From Collinsella sp944321445 (GTDB taxonomy: Bacteria; Actinomycetota; Coriobacteriia; Coriobacteriales; Coriobacteriaceae), in the NCBI RefSeq assembly GCF_030371825.1, contig NZ_JAUDDM010000005.1: a stretch of DNA of 64,000 nt; one strand, 5' to 3'. Below the pieces are notes generated by a model. It saw nothing but the letters and a program-made list of their open reading frames with translations. It was not told the origin of the DNA and did no database searches. The position numbers and the translations under genes are program-made. How positions within the stretch are numbered: position 1 is the first letter of the stretch; the number at the start of each line of letters is the position of its first letter. Of this stretch, positions 16,088 through 24,730 are shown piece by piece.

Positions 16088-17863
16088 ATGGGTGTAAACA
16101 ACAGCAGCTGGCGCAACTGCACGAAGACGCTTATCCTCCGCGGCGCGCTCTCGCTTGGCATCGCGACGGCGGCTTTCGGTATGGCGGCGGTTCCCGCGCT
16201 TGCCCTCGAAGCGAGCGAGATCGGCAGTGCCAAAGCATATTCCGCGTACAACTTCGCGTCCGAGGACGATGTCATTCGCCTGCAGACGGCCTCCAAGGTT
16301 CTGCCCGCGCAGTACGACCTGCGCGACAAGGGCGTCGTGACGCCGGTCAAGTTCCAGAACCCCTGGGGCACTTGCTGGGGCTTCTCGGCCATCGCGGCCA
16401 GCGAGACGAGCATGCTCTCCGAGATGGGCCAAACCTACGCCGAGACCAGCATGGACTACTCCGAGCGCCAGCTCGCCTACTTCGCCGCGAAGCACCTGTC
16501 GCTTGGCGAGGAGGGCGACTCCTACAACAACCAGGCTGGCGAGGGCGTTTACAACGCGCTGACCGAGACCGATTGCATCGAAGACCCGGAGACTGCCGAG
16601 GGCCTGCTCGGCTATCCGCTCGAGAACGCTCTCTTCAACCAGGGTGGCCTGCCGTCCTATGCGACCTCGGTCTTCTCCGACGGCATCGGCCCGCTGCCGG
16701 AGTCCATGGCGCCCTATCAGAACGACGAGGGCCAGCTCGAGTGGAATAAAGCGTACTGGTCTCCCTACGGCACGTGGTCACTGTCCGAGGAACTGCGCGC
16801 CAAGTCGGCGGCTGCGCTCGAGGAGTCGTTCGTCCTGCCCACGCCGGCGACCTTCGACGAGAACGGTGACTACGTGTATAACGAGTTCGCGACGGCCGCC
16901 ATGAAGGAGCAGGCCTACCAGGGCCGCGCCCTGTCGATTGCGTTCTGCGCGGACGAATCGATGCCTGGCCAGGTTTCCGAAAACGCCTACATGAATCCCG
17001 ACACGTGGTCGCACTACACCTATGAGCCGGAGTCGGCTAACCATGCTGTGACCATCGTGGGCTGGGACGACGACTATCCCAAGGAGAACTTCAACGCCGA
17101 GCACCAGCCGCCGGCCGACGGCGCCTGGATCGTCAAGAACAGCTGGGGCGCCGCGAGCAACGAGTTCCCTAATCAGAATGCTTGGGGCAACGAAGGCTAC
17201 TTCTACCTTTCGTATTACGACCAGACGATCGTTATCGTCGAGGCCTTCGGCTACGATATCGACGGTCGCGAGACCGACAAGAACGGTGAGTTCATCGCCA
17301 ACCAGTACGACTACATGACCATCGATTACTCCACGTGCGAAGCGTATGACGACCGCGCGAGCACGGCGAACGTCTTCGTTGCCGAGGACGCTCAGGAGCT
17401 CACGAGCCTGTCCTGCGAGACCTCCCAGCCGGGCACGACGGTGACCTACGAGGTCTACCGCCTGGTAGAGGGCGAGGGCCCGGCCGACGGCGAGCTCGTG
17501 ACCAAGATCGAGGAGACCTACGAGTACGGCGGCTACCATCTGGTGAGCATTCCCGAGGCCGACCGCGCGAAGGCGCGCTTCGCCAAGGGCGAGCAGTTCT
17601 GCGCCGTCATCGCCAACGCGGCGGGCGCCGGGCTCGAGGGGCAGGACGAGTCCGTCCTCGGCGCGTACGGCGATGCCGCGGGCGTCTCCGCTTGGGCGCG
17701 GCCGGCCGTGGCATGGGCCGTGGAGAGCGGCGTCATCAGCGGCGTCGAGCAGGCGGACGGCAGCCGCACCCTGGACGCGGGCCGCGCCCTCACCCGCGCC
17801 GAGATGGCGGCCATGATGGTCAACGCCGTCGACGCCGGCGTGCTCGCGCTGGCGCAGGAGTAG
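16088..17863 (+). CDS. Secreted papain-like (C1) cysteine protease with terminal SLH segment
   Basis: The 591-residue protein has a signal peptide (about 1-40) and a C1 peptidase domain over about 70-400 with Gln90, Cys96 in WGTCWGFSA, His319 in ANHAVTIVGWDD and Asn351 in VKNSWG, the full papain set. A beta-rich region follows, and the last 55 residues (VSAWARPAVAWAVESGVISG and a RALTRAEMAAMM end) form one SLH-type repeat. It should be a surface protease. The ATG at 16088 follows AAAGGGG; codons further upstream lack a site. The long insertions between Cys and His match the lectin-like subgroup often seen in gut bacteria. Confidence 0.87.
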   Translation: MGVNNSSWRNCTKTLILRGALSLGIATAAFGMAAVPALALEASEIGSAKAYSAYNFASEDDVIRLQTASKVLPAQYDLRDKGVVTPVKFQNPWGTCWGFSAIAASETSMLSEMGQTYAETSMDYSERQLAYFAAKHLSLGEEGDSYNNQAGEGVYNALTETDCIEDPETAEGLLGYPLENALFNQGGLPSYATSVFSDGIGPLPESMAPYQNDEGQLEWNKAYWSPYGTWSLSEELRAKSAAALEESFVLPTPATFDENGDYVYNEFATAAMKEQAYQGRALSIAFCADESMPGQVSENAYMNPDTWSHYTYEPESANHAVTIVGWDDDYPKENFNAEHQPPADGAWIVKNSWGAASNEFPNQNAWGNEGYFYLSYYDQTIVIVEAFGYDIDGRETDKNGEFIANQYDYMTIDYSTCEAYDDRASTANVFVAEDAQELTSLSCETSQPGTTVTYEVYRLVEGEGPADGELVTKIEETYEYGGYHLVSIPEADRAKARFAKGEQFCAVIANAAGAGLEGQDESVLGAYGDAAGVSAWARPAVAWAVESGVISGVEQADGSRTLDAGRALTRAEMAAMMVNAVDAGVLALAQE

Positions 17864-17903
17864 GCGCGGGCGAGGCAAGCATCAAAGCGCCAAGCGAAAA
17901 CTG

Positions 17904-17945
17904 AAGCGGCCGGGATGGAAGCCATCGCCTCCATCCCGGCCGCTT
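17904..17945. terminator. Convergent terminator hairpin between protease and corA
   Basis: A 16-bp perfect stem, AAGCGGCCGGGATGGA (17904-17919) with its complement at 17930-17945, and a 10-base loop lie between two converging genes. The T tract is short on both strands. Confidence 0.75.
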
Positions 17946-17976
17946 GTCGTGCCGGAGTATGCCCGGGCGGGCGTAG

Positions 17977-18948
17977 TTACTTCCACATGCCCTTGCGCTT
18001 GAACATATACGCCGCCGCCACGCAGGCAACGACCGCCAGCGCCGCCGGGAAGAGCCAGCTGTCCAGCAGCGGCACGCCGTCGAACGGCAGGTCGACGTTC
18101 ATGCCGTAGAAACCGAAGATGATGTTGGGAATCGCCATCACGATGGTGATGACGGTGAGCACCTTCATGACGATGTTCAGGTTGTTCGAGATCACGCTCG
18201 CGTACGCGTCCATGGTGCCCGAAAGAATGTTGCTGTAGATGTTGCACATCTCCTGAGCCTGGTGTACCTCGATCATGACGTCTTCCATGAGGTCCTGATC
18301 TTCCTCGTAGAGCGCGATGATGTGCCCGTGCATGATCTTGTTGAGCGTGACTTCGGCCGACTTGAGCGAGGTCGAGAACTGCACGAGCGATTTTTCGAGC
18401 GAAAGCATCTGCAGCAGCTCCTCGTTGCGCATGGAGCCGTACAGACGCGCCTCGGTTTTGTTGGTAAGCCGCTCGATGCGCCGCAGGCACACGAGGTAGC
18501 TTTGCGAGATGCGCAGCAGCATCTGCAGCAAAAAGCGCGTGCGCATGCGGGTGTTCATCTGGCGCACGGCGCCCGACGCCATGTCCTGCACAATGGGGCT
18601 TTCCTGCAGGCTCACCGTGACGATGATGTTGCGGTTGCGCAGGAAGATGGTTGAGATGGGCATCGTGGTGTACTGCAGCATCGAGGGGTCCTGCATGTCC
18701 TCGACATCCTCGGCACTGGGGTAGTCCACGATGACGAGGGTCTGGTTGACGTCCTCGTCGTAGTCTATGTGCGAGATCTCCTCTTCGTCGAGGGCCGAGC
18801 GCACGAATTCGGGGACGATGCCCACTTCGTGTTCGAGCCACGCCGCCTCCTCAGGCGTCGGCTTGACCACGTTGACCCAGCAACCCGGCTCCGGCGTATC
18901 GATCTTGGTGGTGACCCCATCGAGTCCGGTCATGAAGCATTCGACCAT
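17977..18948 (-). CDS. corA: CorA family divalent cation transporter
   Basis: The 323-residue protein has a long acidic cytoplasmic domain and two C-terminal membrane helices, with the signature FYGMNVDLP (GMN at about 282-284) between them. CorA pentamers let Mg2+ and sometimes Co2+ or Ni2+ into the cell. Helix one ends in IPNIIFGFYGMN, helix two is LFPAALAVVACVAAAYMF, followed by a basic tail that plugs the pore. The ATG at 18948 follows AAGGGGGC. A nickel role is possible since the nickel-enzyme maturation gene larE lies next to it, but that is inference. Confidence 0.9.
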   Translation of the reverse strand: MVECFMTGLDGVTTKIDTPEPGCWVNVVKPTPEEAAWLEHEVGIVPEFVRSALDEEEISHIDYDEDVNQTLVIVDYPSAEDVEDMQDPSMLQYTTMPISTIFLRNRNIIVTVSLQESPIVQDMASGAVRQMNTRMRTRFLLQMLLRISQSYLVCLRRIERLTNKTEARLYGSMRNEELLQMLSLEKSLVQFSTSLKSAEVTLNKIMHGHIIALYEEDQDLMEDVMIEVHQAQEMCNIYSNILSGTMDAYASVISNNLNIVMKVLTVITIVMAIPNIIFGFYGMNVDLPFDGVPLLDSWLFPAALAVVACVAAAYMFKRKGMWK

Positions 18949-19074
18949 GATGCCCCCTTTCGTTGTGCGCGAACGGCCGCGCCCACGATACCGCAAGGGT
19001 GCGCGCGCCGGTCGCAGGGCACGCAACTATCAAGAAGACCTTACGCGTCCTCCACAGCCGCATCACCGCCGCCG

Positions 19075-19174
19075 CGCCAATTGGGGGCGAGTGGGAAAAA
19101 GGGGACAGGCACTTATTTCCCACCGGTGGGAAATAAGTGCCTGTCCCCTTTTTCCCACTCGCCCCCAATTGGCG
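19075..19174. repeat. Perfect 100-bp palindrome of the GGGGACAGGCAC family
   Basis: Every base of 19075-19124 is complemented in 19125-19174, centred on CACCGGTG. Each half carries GTGGGAAAAAGGGGACAGGC, then ACTTATTTCCCACC. It starts 3 bases beyond the end of larE and lies between larE and the start of corA, so it may end the larE transcript. Single copies of the unit occur at 31113-31145 and 56682-56714. Confidence 0.92.
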
Positions 19175-19176
19175 AT

Positions 19177-20004
19177 TCACGCGCGCATGCTCGTGGCGCC
19201 GTGGATGTAGGGGAGGGCAATCGGTTCCACCTGGGTGGGGCCGAGTTCCTGCAGCGTCGCCAGGATGTGAGCGGGAAGCGCCACGCCGCAGCTTCGCTCG
19301 TCCTGTCCGCCTGCGGCGCGCAGGCGGTCCAGATCCTGCGGGGAGGCCGTGACCTGCGCCACGCCCGCAGCCAGGCGCACGCGCACCTGTTCCAGCCCCA
19401 TTTCATGCAAATAGTCCTCGCAGGCGCGCACGCAGGCGAGTTTTTCTGCGCTGAGCGCCTCGTCGCAGGGAATGCGCGTTGCCAGGCACGCTCCGGCAGG
19501 CAGGCTCCAAACCTCGTAGCCCCAAGCACGCAGCAGCTCGCGCTGCTCGGCTTTGGAAAACCCCGCCTCCATGAGCGGGGAGCGCACGCCCAGCTCCGAA
19601 AGCGCGCGCATGCCGGGGCGGTAATCGCCCTCGTCGTCGGCGTTGCTGCCGTCGACTACAACGTCGCAGCCGCGTTGGCGCGCCGCCTCGATAATCCGGG
19701 CGAACCCGGCGCGTTTGCAGTGGTAGCAGCGGTCGGCCGGGTTGGCGGCAACGCGCGGCTCGGCAAGCGCATCGAAGGGAAGGGAGATCACGGGCAGCCC
19801 AAACGATGCCGCCGCCTGCTCGAACGACGCGCGCTCCGGCGTTGCGGCTAGCGGTGTTTCCAAGTGGAACAACATGGCGCGCTCCGGCAGCGCGCGTGCG
19901 CACACGGCGGCCAAAAATGTGCTGTCGACGCCGCCGGAGTATCCCACGCCGACGGTCCCCATCGCATCCAAGATGTCTTCGAGTACGGCGAGCTTGTGCT
20001 TCAT
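19177..20004 (-). CDS. larE: ATP-dependent sacrificial sulfur transferase LarE
   Basis: The 275-residue protein has the PP-loop SGGVDS at 23-28, DRCYHCK at 91-97 and PAGACLATRIP with Cys173, in the region of the sacrificial cysteine (Cys176) of L. plantarum LarE. LarE adenylates and sulfurates the nicotinate-derived precursor of the nickel-pincer cofactor used by LarA. The ATG at 20004 has AGGAAGG upstream. It follows a LacI-type gene by 29 bases on the same strand, so they are likely one transcript. The LarA that needs the cofactor is at 7974-9263. LarB and LarC are not in the window. Confidence 0.9.
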   Translation of the reverse strand: MKHKLAVLEDILDAMGTVGVGYSGGVDSTFLAAVCARALPERAMLFHLETPLAATPERASFEQAAASFGLPVISLPFDALAEPRVAANPADRCYHCKRAGFARIIEAARQRGCDVVVDGSNADDEGDYRPGMRALSELGVRSPLMEAGFSKAEQRELLRAWGYEVWSLPAGACLATRIPCDEALSAEKLACVRACEDYLHEMGLEQVRVRLAAGVAQVTASPQDLDRLRAAGGQDERSCGVALPAHILATLQELGPTQVEPIALPYIHGATSMRA

Positions 20005-20033
20005 GCGGTGTCCTTCCTGCGCAACGCCTAGCA

Positions 20034-21110
20034 CTACAGGAACGTACCCAAATTGAGACCGATGGTATCCGTTGCCGTCACGGGAGATCTGCCCACTGTG
20101 CTTTCGCGCGTGAGCATGAAGGGGCGTACGAGCTCCTGGTGGTTCTCGTCGGCGGCATCGGATCGCATGCCGCTTTTGCGCGCCTTGATTTGCTCGACGA
20201 GGTGATGGATACCGCGGCGGCCCATTTCGTAACCCATGGGCGCGCAGGTGGTGAGCGGAACTGTCCCACTCCAAGCAAGCGGGTTGCCGTCGCAGCCCGC
20301 CACGGCGATGTCACCCGGTACGGCAAGGCCCGCCTCGACGATGCCGGCGATGGCGCCGGTCGCGAGCACGTCGGTAAGGCCGATGATCGCGTCGGGCCGC
20401 TCGGCAACGTCCATCCGCGCGATGCGCATGCCCAGCTCAAAGCCATCGGCTGCCATGTTGCCCGCGCCTTCGGCAATCACCGTGAGCGTCACCTCCGGGT
20501 GCAACTCCATGGTCGAGCGGATGCCCTCCAAGCGCAGGGAGTCCTGTGGGGCTGCCGCGTCGCCGATGACGGCGATATGGTGCGCACCCAGCGAGACGAC
20601 ATGGTCGGCGATGAGCGAGCCCTGCCCACGGCTGTCGGCGGCAACGAAATATCCAGGGGCGTCGCTCGTCATATCCAGGTACGCGATGGGCGTATGGCCA
20701 AATTGCGTCGGCGTCCCGTATGCGTGGGTGTGGGACGCCTGCACCAGCACGCCAGACATCTGCGTCCCCATGAAATAGCGCGCGTAGCGCTGCTCGAGTG
20801 CGTCCTCTCCGTTGGCGGTGGCGACGAGCAGGCCATATCCCTGGCGCTGTGCCTCGGTGCTCGCACCGCTCGCGATCTGCAGGCTCAGGCCGTGGTTGAG
20901 CTGCGGTACGACCAGGCCGAACGTGGGGTTCGTGCCGCCGGCGAGCAGGCGGGCGCTCTGGTTGGGGGCGTACCCCAGCTTGCGTATGGCATCGTTGACG
21001 ATCTTCAGGGTATCCGGTTTGACCTTTTCCGGATGGTTCAGGGCGTTCGAGACCGTGCCCAGCGCAACGCCCGCCTCGCGGGCGACGTCGCCGATTGTCA
21101 CTTTCGCCAT
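20034..21110 (-). CDS. LacI family transcriptional regulator (upstream of larE)
   Basis: The 358-residue protein begins with the LacI helix-turn-helix (VTIGDVAREAGVALGTVSNA) and hinge (LGYAPNQSARLLAGG), followed by a periplasmic-binding-like sensor domain over about 60-330. The C-terminus runs about 15 residues past the usual end. The start at 21110 is set by the conserved MAKVTI opening; the ribosome site is weak (CAGGGGG). A near-palindrome AGCGCT-centred site lies 52 bases upstream. Position before larE suggests it responds to a 2-hydroxy acid or sugar acid. The ligand is unknown. Confidence 0.87.
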   Translation of the reverse strand: MAKVTIGDVAREAGVALGTVSNALNHPEKVKPDTLKIVNDAIRKLGYAPNQSARLLAGGTNPTFGLVVPQLNHGLSLQIASGASTEAQRQGYGLLVATANGEDALEQRYARYFMGTQMSGVLVQASHTHAYGTPTQFGHTPIAYLDMTSDAPGYFVAADSRGQGSLIADHVVSLGAHHIAVIGDAAAPQDSLRLEGIRSTMELHPEVTLTVIAEGAGNMAADGFELGMRIARMDVAERPDAIIGLTDVLATGAIAGIVEAGLAVPGDIAVAGCDGNPLAWSGTVPLTTCAPMGYEMGRRGIHHLVEQIKARKSGMRSDAADENHQELVRPFMLTRESTVGRSPVTATDTIGLNLGTFL

Positions 21111-21162
21111 GCTGAGCCCCCTGTCAGTCAATATGTGCTGCCAGCATGATAGCATGCGCCTC

Positions 21163-21178
21163 ATTAAAGCGCTTCAAT
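21163..21178. promoter_or_regulatory. Candidate LacI operator upstream of the lacI-larE pair
   Basis: ATTAAAGCGCTTCAAT is a 16-base near-palindrome with a central CG, as in LacI-family operators. On the minus strand it overlaps the -35 region (TTGAAG) and lies just before TATCAT (21146-21151), a candidate -10. This fits self-repression. Confidence 0.6.
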
Positions 21179-21225
21179 CTCGTATCTGTTCCCTTGTTTT
21201 CCCTATGGTCTGAAAAACAAATACC

Positions 21226-21263
21226 AACTGGTAACAAATACCTAAGACCAGTTCGGGTACAAT
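21226..21263 (+). promoter_or_regulatory. glmS promoter region with inverted repeat
   Basis: TACAAT at 21258-21263 is a good -10. AACTGGT (21226-21232) and ACCAGTT (21247-21253) form a 7-bp inverted repeat over the -35 position, where no clear -35 is seen. A regulator may bind here. The leader is only about 45 bases, too short for a glmS ribozyme. Confidence 0.5.
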
Positions 21264-21313
21264 AGACGGTCATTACCGTTTTGTCCTTATGAAGAGAGCC
21301 GAAAGGAAACGGC

Positions 21314-23164
21314 ATGTGCGGAATCGTTGGTTACACGGGGTCGGATACGGCCAAGGATATCCTCATCACCGGGCTCAAGCGTCTCGAATACCGCGGATAC
21401 GATTCTGCGGGCGTGGCGCTCGAGCGCACCGATAGCGACGGTGCGACACAGCTCGATATCGTGCGGCGCGTCGGCAAGGTCGTGGGCCTGGAGTCGGAGC
21501 TCGCGAACATGGACGACGCCAGCACCTGCGGCATCGGGCACACGCGCTGGGCGACGCACGGCAGGCCCAGCCAGGCGAACGCGCACCCGCACGCGAGCTG
21601 CGACGGTCGCATCGCCGTCGTGCACAACGGCATCATCGAGAACTTCGCCGAGCTTCGCGATGAGCTCGAGCAGCGCGGGCACACCTTCCGCAGCCAAACC
21701 GACACCGAGGTCTTCGCGCACCTCATTGAGGAGGCTTACGCGCAGGAGCACGACCTCATGGCCGCCGTGCGTGAGGCCTGCACGCACGTGGTGGGCGCCT
21801 ACGGCCTCGCCGCGGTGTGCGCCGACGAGCCGGGCGTCATCGCCGTCGCGCGTAAGGACAACCCCATCGTCATCGGGCGCGGCGAGCGCGGCAGCTACGT
21901 GGCCTCCGACGTCATCGCGCTCATCGACGCCACGCGTGACGTCGTCGTGCTCGAGGACGGTCAGTTCGCCCGCCTCACGCCGGAAGGCATCGAGTACACC
22001 GACGCGGCGGGCAAGACCATCCAGCCCGACATCACGCATATCGACTGGGATATCGATATGGCCGAGAAGGGCGGCTACCCCGATTTCATGCTCAAGGAGA
22101 TCTGCGAGCAGCCGCGCGTGGTGCGCGACACCCTGGTGGGTCGCCTGAGCCCCTACGGTGAGCTCGATATCGACGAGCTCGGCCTCACGTTCGAGGAGCT
22201 TAACCTCATCGACCGCGTCTACGTCATCGCCTGCGGCACGAGCTACCACGCGGGCCTCATCGCCAAAAACCTCATCGAGAGCTGGGCGCGCATTCCCTGC
22301 GAGGTGGAGGCGGCGAGCGAGTTCCGTTACCGCAACCCCATCATCACTCCGTCCACGCTGGTCGTCGCCGTCTCGCAGTCCGGCGAGACGGCCGATACCC
22401 TCGCCGCTATCCGCGATGCGCGCATCAAGGGCGCCAAGGTGTTCGGCATCACCAACGTGGTGGGCAGCCCGGTCGCGCGCGAGTCCGACGGCGTCATCTA
22501 CACCAAGGCCAACAAGGAGATCGCGGTCGCCTCGACCAAGAGTTTCATCGGGCAGATCGTGAGCCTCACGCTCCTGGCGCTGCTGCTGGGCCAGGTGAAA
22601 GGCAAGCTCACCACCGGTCAGGTGCGCATGCTCTTCCATGAGCTGGGCGACACTGCCGCACAGATCCAGCATATCCTGGACACCCAGGGTCCCGCCATCC
22701 ACGAGGCGGCGCTCGCATGCAAAGACGCCCCGTCGGCCCTGTTCGTGGGTCGCGGCATGGGTGCGGCCATCAGCTACGAGGGCGCGCTCAAGCTCAAAGA
22801 GGTGAGCTACCTCCACGCCGAGGCCTACGCCGCCGGCGAGATGAAGCACGGGCCCATCGCGCTCATCGATCCGGGCTTCCCGGTGATCGCCGTGACCACC
22901 AAGAGCCCCACGTACGACAAGACCGTTTCGAACTTGAAGGAATGCGAGGCGCGCGGCGCGAAGATCATCGCGATCGCCACCGAGGGCGACGAGGACATTA
23001 AGCAGATCGCCGACTACGTGATCTACATCCCCCTCGTGCGCGACGCGTTTTCCGCCATCACCGCGAGCGTGCCGCTGCAGCTGCTCGCGCGCGAGGTTGC
23101 CGTCATGCGCGGCTGCGACGTGGACCAGCCCCGCAACCTCGCGAAGAGCGTGACGGTGGAGTAA
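21314..23164 (+). CDS. glmS: Glutamine--fructose-6-phosphate aminotransferase GlmS
   Basis: The 616-residue enzyme starts MCGIVGYTG, with Cys2 as the glutaminase nucleophile, and has GHTRWATHG near 77-85. Two SIS isomerase domains follow (ACGTSYHAGL near 301, SQSGETADT near 355, and ALFVGRGMGAAISYEGALKL near 475), ending in the conserved AKSVTVE. It makes glucosamine 6-phosphate from fructose 6-phosphate and glutamine, the first step to peptidoglycan amino sugars. The length is normal. GAAAGGAAAC precedes the ATG. It is single, with its own promoter, and convergent with the next gene. Confidence 0.96.
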   Translation: MCGIVGYTGSDTAKDILITGLKRLEYRGYDSAGVALERTDSDGATQLDIVRRVGKVVGLESELANMDDASTCGIGHTRWATHGRPSQANAHPHASCDGRIAVVHNGIIENFAELRDELEQRGHTFRSQTDTEVFAHLIEEAYAQEHDLMAAVREACTHVVGAYGLAAVCADEPGVIAVARKDNPIVIGRGERGSYVASDVIALIDATRDVVVLEDGQFARLTPEGIEYTDAAGKTIQPDITHIDWDIDMAEKGGYPDFMLKEICEQPRVVRDTLVGRLSPYGELDIDELGLTFEELNLIDRVYVIACGTSYHAGLIAKNLIESWARIPCEVEAASEFRYRNPIITPSTLVVAVSQSGETADTLAAIRDARIKGAKVFGITNVVGSPVARESDGVIYTKANKEIAVASTKSFIGQIVSLTLLALLLGQVKGKLTTGQVRMLFHELGDTAAQIQHILDTQGPAIHEAALACKDAPSALFVGRGMGAAISYEGALKLKEVSYLHAEAYAAGEMKHGPIALIDPGFPVIAVTTKSPTYDKTVSNLKECEARGAKIIAIATEGDEDIKQIADYVIYIPLVRDAFSAITASVPLQLLAREVAVMRGCDVDQPRNLAKSVTVE

Positions 23165-23199
23165 CCCCTGGGTGCACCTCCTGTTTAGCATCAGGGGGC

Positions 23200-23209
23200 T
23201 AAACGTTTA
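23200..23209. promoter_or_regulatory. AAACGTTT palindrome in the glmS/lacI gap
   Basis: TAAACGTTTA is a perfect 10-bp palindrome with a central CG, like the AAACGTTT at 24616-24623 near the arabinose operon. It lies downstream of both converging genes, so its role is unclear; it may be part of the terminator area. Confidence 0.35.
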
Positions 23210-23243
23210 CGGCCGGCTTCTACTTTTAGAAGAAGCCGGCCGT
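23209..23243. terminator. Convergent terminator hairpin between glmS and lacI
   Basis: ACGGCCGGCTTCT (23209-23221) and AGAAGCCGGCCGT (23231-23243) form a 13-bp perfect stem with a 9-base loop between two converging genes. There is no strong T tract. Confidence 0.75.
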
Positions 23244-23276
23244 GTGCATAACGGGAGGGATTTCGGGCCGCGCGCT

Positions 23277-24299
23277 CTACGCCTCGATAAGCGACCGCAC
23301 GCTCTCGCGCTCCACGAAGGTGGTGCTCATGTGCGTCACGCACGTGTAGGGCGTGGGGTGCTCGACCTGCTCGATGAGCTTGCGCACGGCGATGCGGCCG
23401 ATGTCGGTGCGCGGCACGTGGACGCTCGTGAGCGAGGGGTGCACGATGCTTGCGAACTCGACGTCGTCGAAGCCGACCATAGAGACGTCACCGGGGATAT
23501 CAAAGCCGCTTTCCGCAAGCGCCTTCATGGCGCCCACGGCCAGCGCGTCGTTCTCGGCGAAAAACGCCGTGGGCATCTCGGGCTTGGTCTCGAGCCACGC
23601 GAGCATGTCGCGGTAGGCGCTCTCCATCTTGTCGGTGCCCAGCGAGACGCGAAACTTGGGGTTGGGGCGAATGCCCACCTCGGCCAGTGCGCGCTCGTAG
23701 CCGCGCTCGCGCAGCGGGAAGTTGCGAATGCGCAGCTTGCCGGCCAAATAGCCAATCTGACGGTGCCCGTTGCGCACCAGGTGGCGCACAGCGCGGTACG
23801 CCGACCCCTCGTTCGAGAACAGGATGGACTCGAAGAAGTGGTTGTCGCTCTGCCCGTCCACCAGCACCAGCGGCACGGGGGAGTGGGCGAACAGGTCGTA
23901 GTCGCGCTGGGTCATCTCGGTGCCCAGCAGGATGATGCCCGCGGACGGGTCGCCCATGATCTTGGCGAGCTCGCGCTTGCACGTCTCGCTGTCCGAGAGC
24001 TCCACGGTGATATATGAGACGGTGAGGCCGTTGGTGCGGGCCTCCTCCTCGACGCCGTTCACCACCGCAAGACGGAACGACCCCTCGTCGAGCATGCGGC
24101 CGGAGTTACGGCCCATCACGAATTGAACTTGCTTGAGCTTGCCGGAGCGACGATAGCCCAAATCCGCGGCGACGCGGCGAATCTCGTTCGCGGTCTCGTT
24201 GCTCACGCCGCGCTTGTTGTTAAGGGCGTTGGAAACCGTGGCGGGGGAATACCCCGTGCGCCGACTGATTTCGCGAACGCTGATCTTCGGTGTAGCCAT
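23277..24299 (-). CDS. LacI family regulator of the L-arabinose operon
   Basis: The 340-residue protein has an N-terminal LacI helix-turn-helix (ISVREISRRTGYSPATVSNA, hinge region LGYRRSGKLKQ) and a sugar-binding-protein-like effector domain with MVGFDDVEFASIVHPSLTSV near the end. It is divergent from the arabinose importer operon across a 431-base AT-rich gap holding paired copies of a 19-base motif. It is therefore probably the arabinose-responsive repressor, as AraR-type LacI proteins are in other actinobacteria. The start at 24299 (MATPKISV) follows GGGAG. Arabinose as the effector is inference from the operon. Confidence 0.87.
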   Translation of the reverse strand: MATPKISVREISRRTGYSPATVSNALNNKRGVSNETANEIRRVAADLGYRRSGKLKQVQFVMGRNSGRMLDEGSFRLAVVNGVEEEARTNGLTVSYITVELSDSETCKRELAKIMGDPSAGIILLGTEMTQRDYDLFAHSPVPLVLVDGQSDNHFFESILFSNEGSAYRAVRHLVRNGHRQIGYLAGKLRIRNFPLRERGYERALAEVGIRPNPKFRVSLGTDKMESAYRDMLAWLETKPEMPTAFFAENDALAVGAMKALAESGFDIPGDVSMVGFDDVEFASIVHPSLTSVHVPRTDIGRIAVRKLIEQVEHPTPYTCVTHMSTTFVERESVRSLIEA

Positions 24300-24317
24300 G
24301 GCGGTCTCCCACCAACC

Positions 24318-24336
24318 AAACATTTACTAAACAGTT
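24318..24336. promoter_or_regulatory. Candidate operator, regulator side
   Basis: The reverse complement reads AACTGTTTAGTAAATGTTT and matches 24595-24613 at 18 of 19 bases in opposite orientation. It sits 19 bases before the regulator start codon, consistent with autoregulation. Confidence 0.6.
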
Positions 24337-24512
24337 GCAGTGTAGCGCCATTTTGGCCGATTTGTGTTGAAAGCCGCCAAACACCCGGTGAACGGTAGGT
24401 AAACAACTGGGATTAAGTGGTCTGCAAATTGGTATCAAATTAAAGAAACCAGCAGCTCAGAATAGGTGCTAAACAGGGATGCAAAAATCAAGTGCAAAAC
24501 CGCTTACCGTTT

Positions 24513-24539
24513 ACCAGCGAAATTTTACCGTTCGCTGGT
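24513..24539. promoter_or_regulatory. Inverted repeat in the divergent control region
   Basis: ACCAGCGAA (24513-24521) and TTCGCTGGT (24531-24539) are a perfect 9-bp inverted repeat with a 9-base spacer, preceding a TATAAA (24569-24574) that may be a -10. It may bind a second regulator. No gene lies in 24300-24730. Confidence 0.45.
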
Positions 24540-24594
24540 TGCACGCTCACAAAAGTTACGAGTCGGCATATAAATGTTTTGTCGATGTTTGGTG

Positions 24595-24623
24595 AACTGT
24601 TTAGTGAATGTTTACAAACGTTT
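24595..24623. promoter_or_regulatory. Candidate LacI operator, operon side
   Basis: AACTGTTTAGTGAATGTTT (24595-24613) is the partner of the motif at 24318-24336. It runs directly into AAACGTTT (24616-24623), a central-CG palindrome typical of LacI operators. It lies about 110 bases before the first importer gene. Confidence 0.6.
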
Positions 24624-24730
24624 CGCCAAACAGAAGGAGGGCCTGCGGGCCCAAAAGGCATATAGGCCACCTGGCCTTAAGGTTTCCGATGTGCGGGAGA
24701 GCGCATCGGGATGTATGGAAGGGGTATCCC

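Noticed and set aside
21264..21313. A glmS ribozyme upstream of glmS
   Set aside because: The leader after the likely -10 is about 45 bases, far shorter than the ribozyme core, and no pseudoknot elements are seen.
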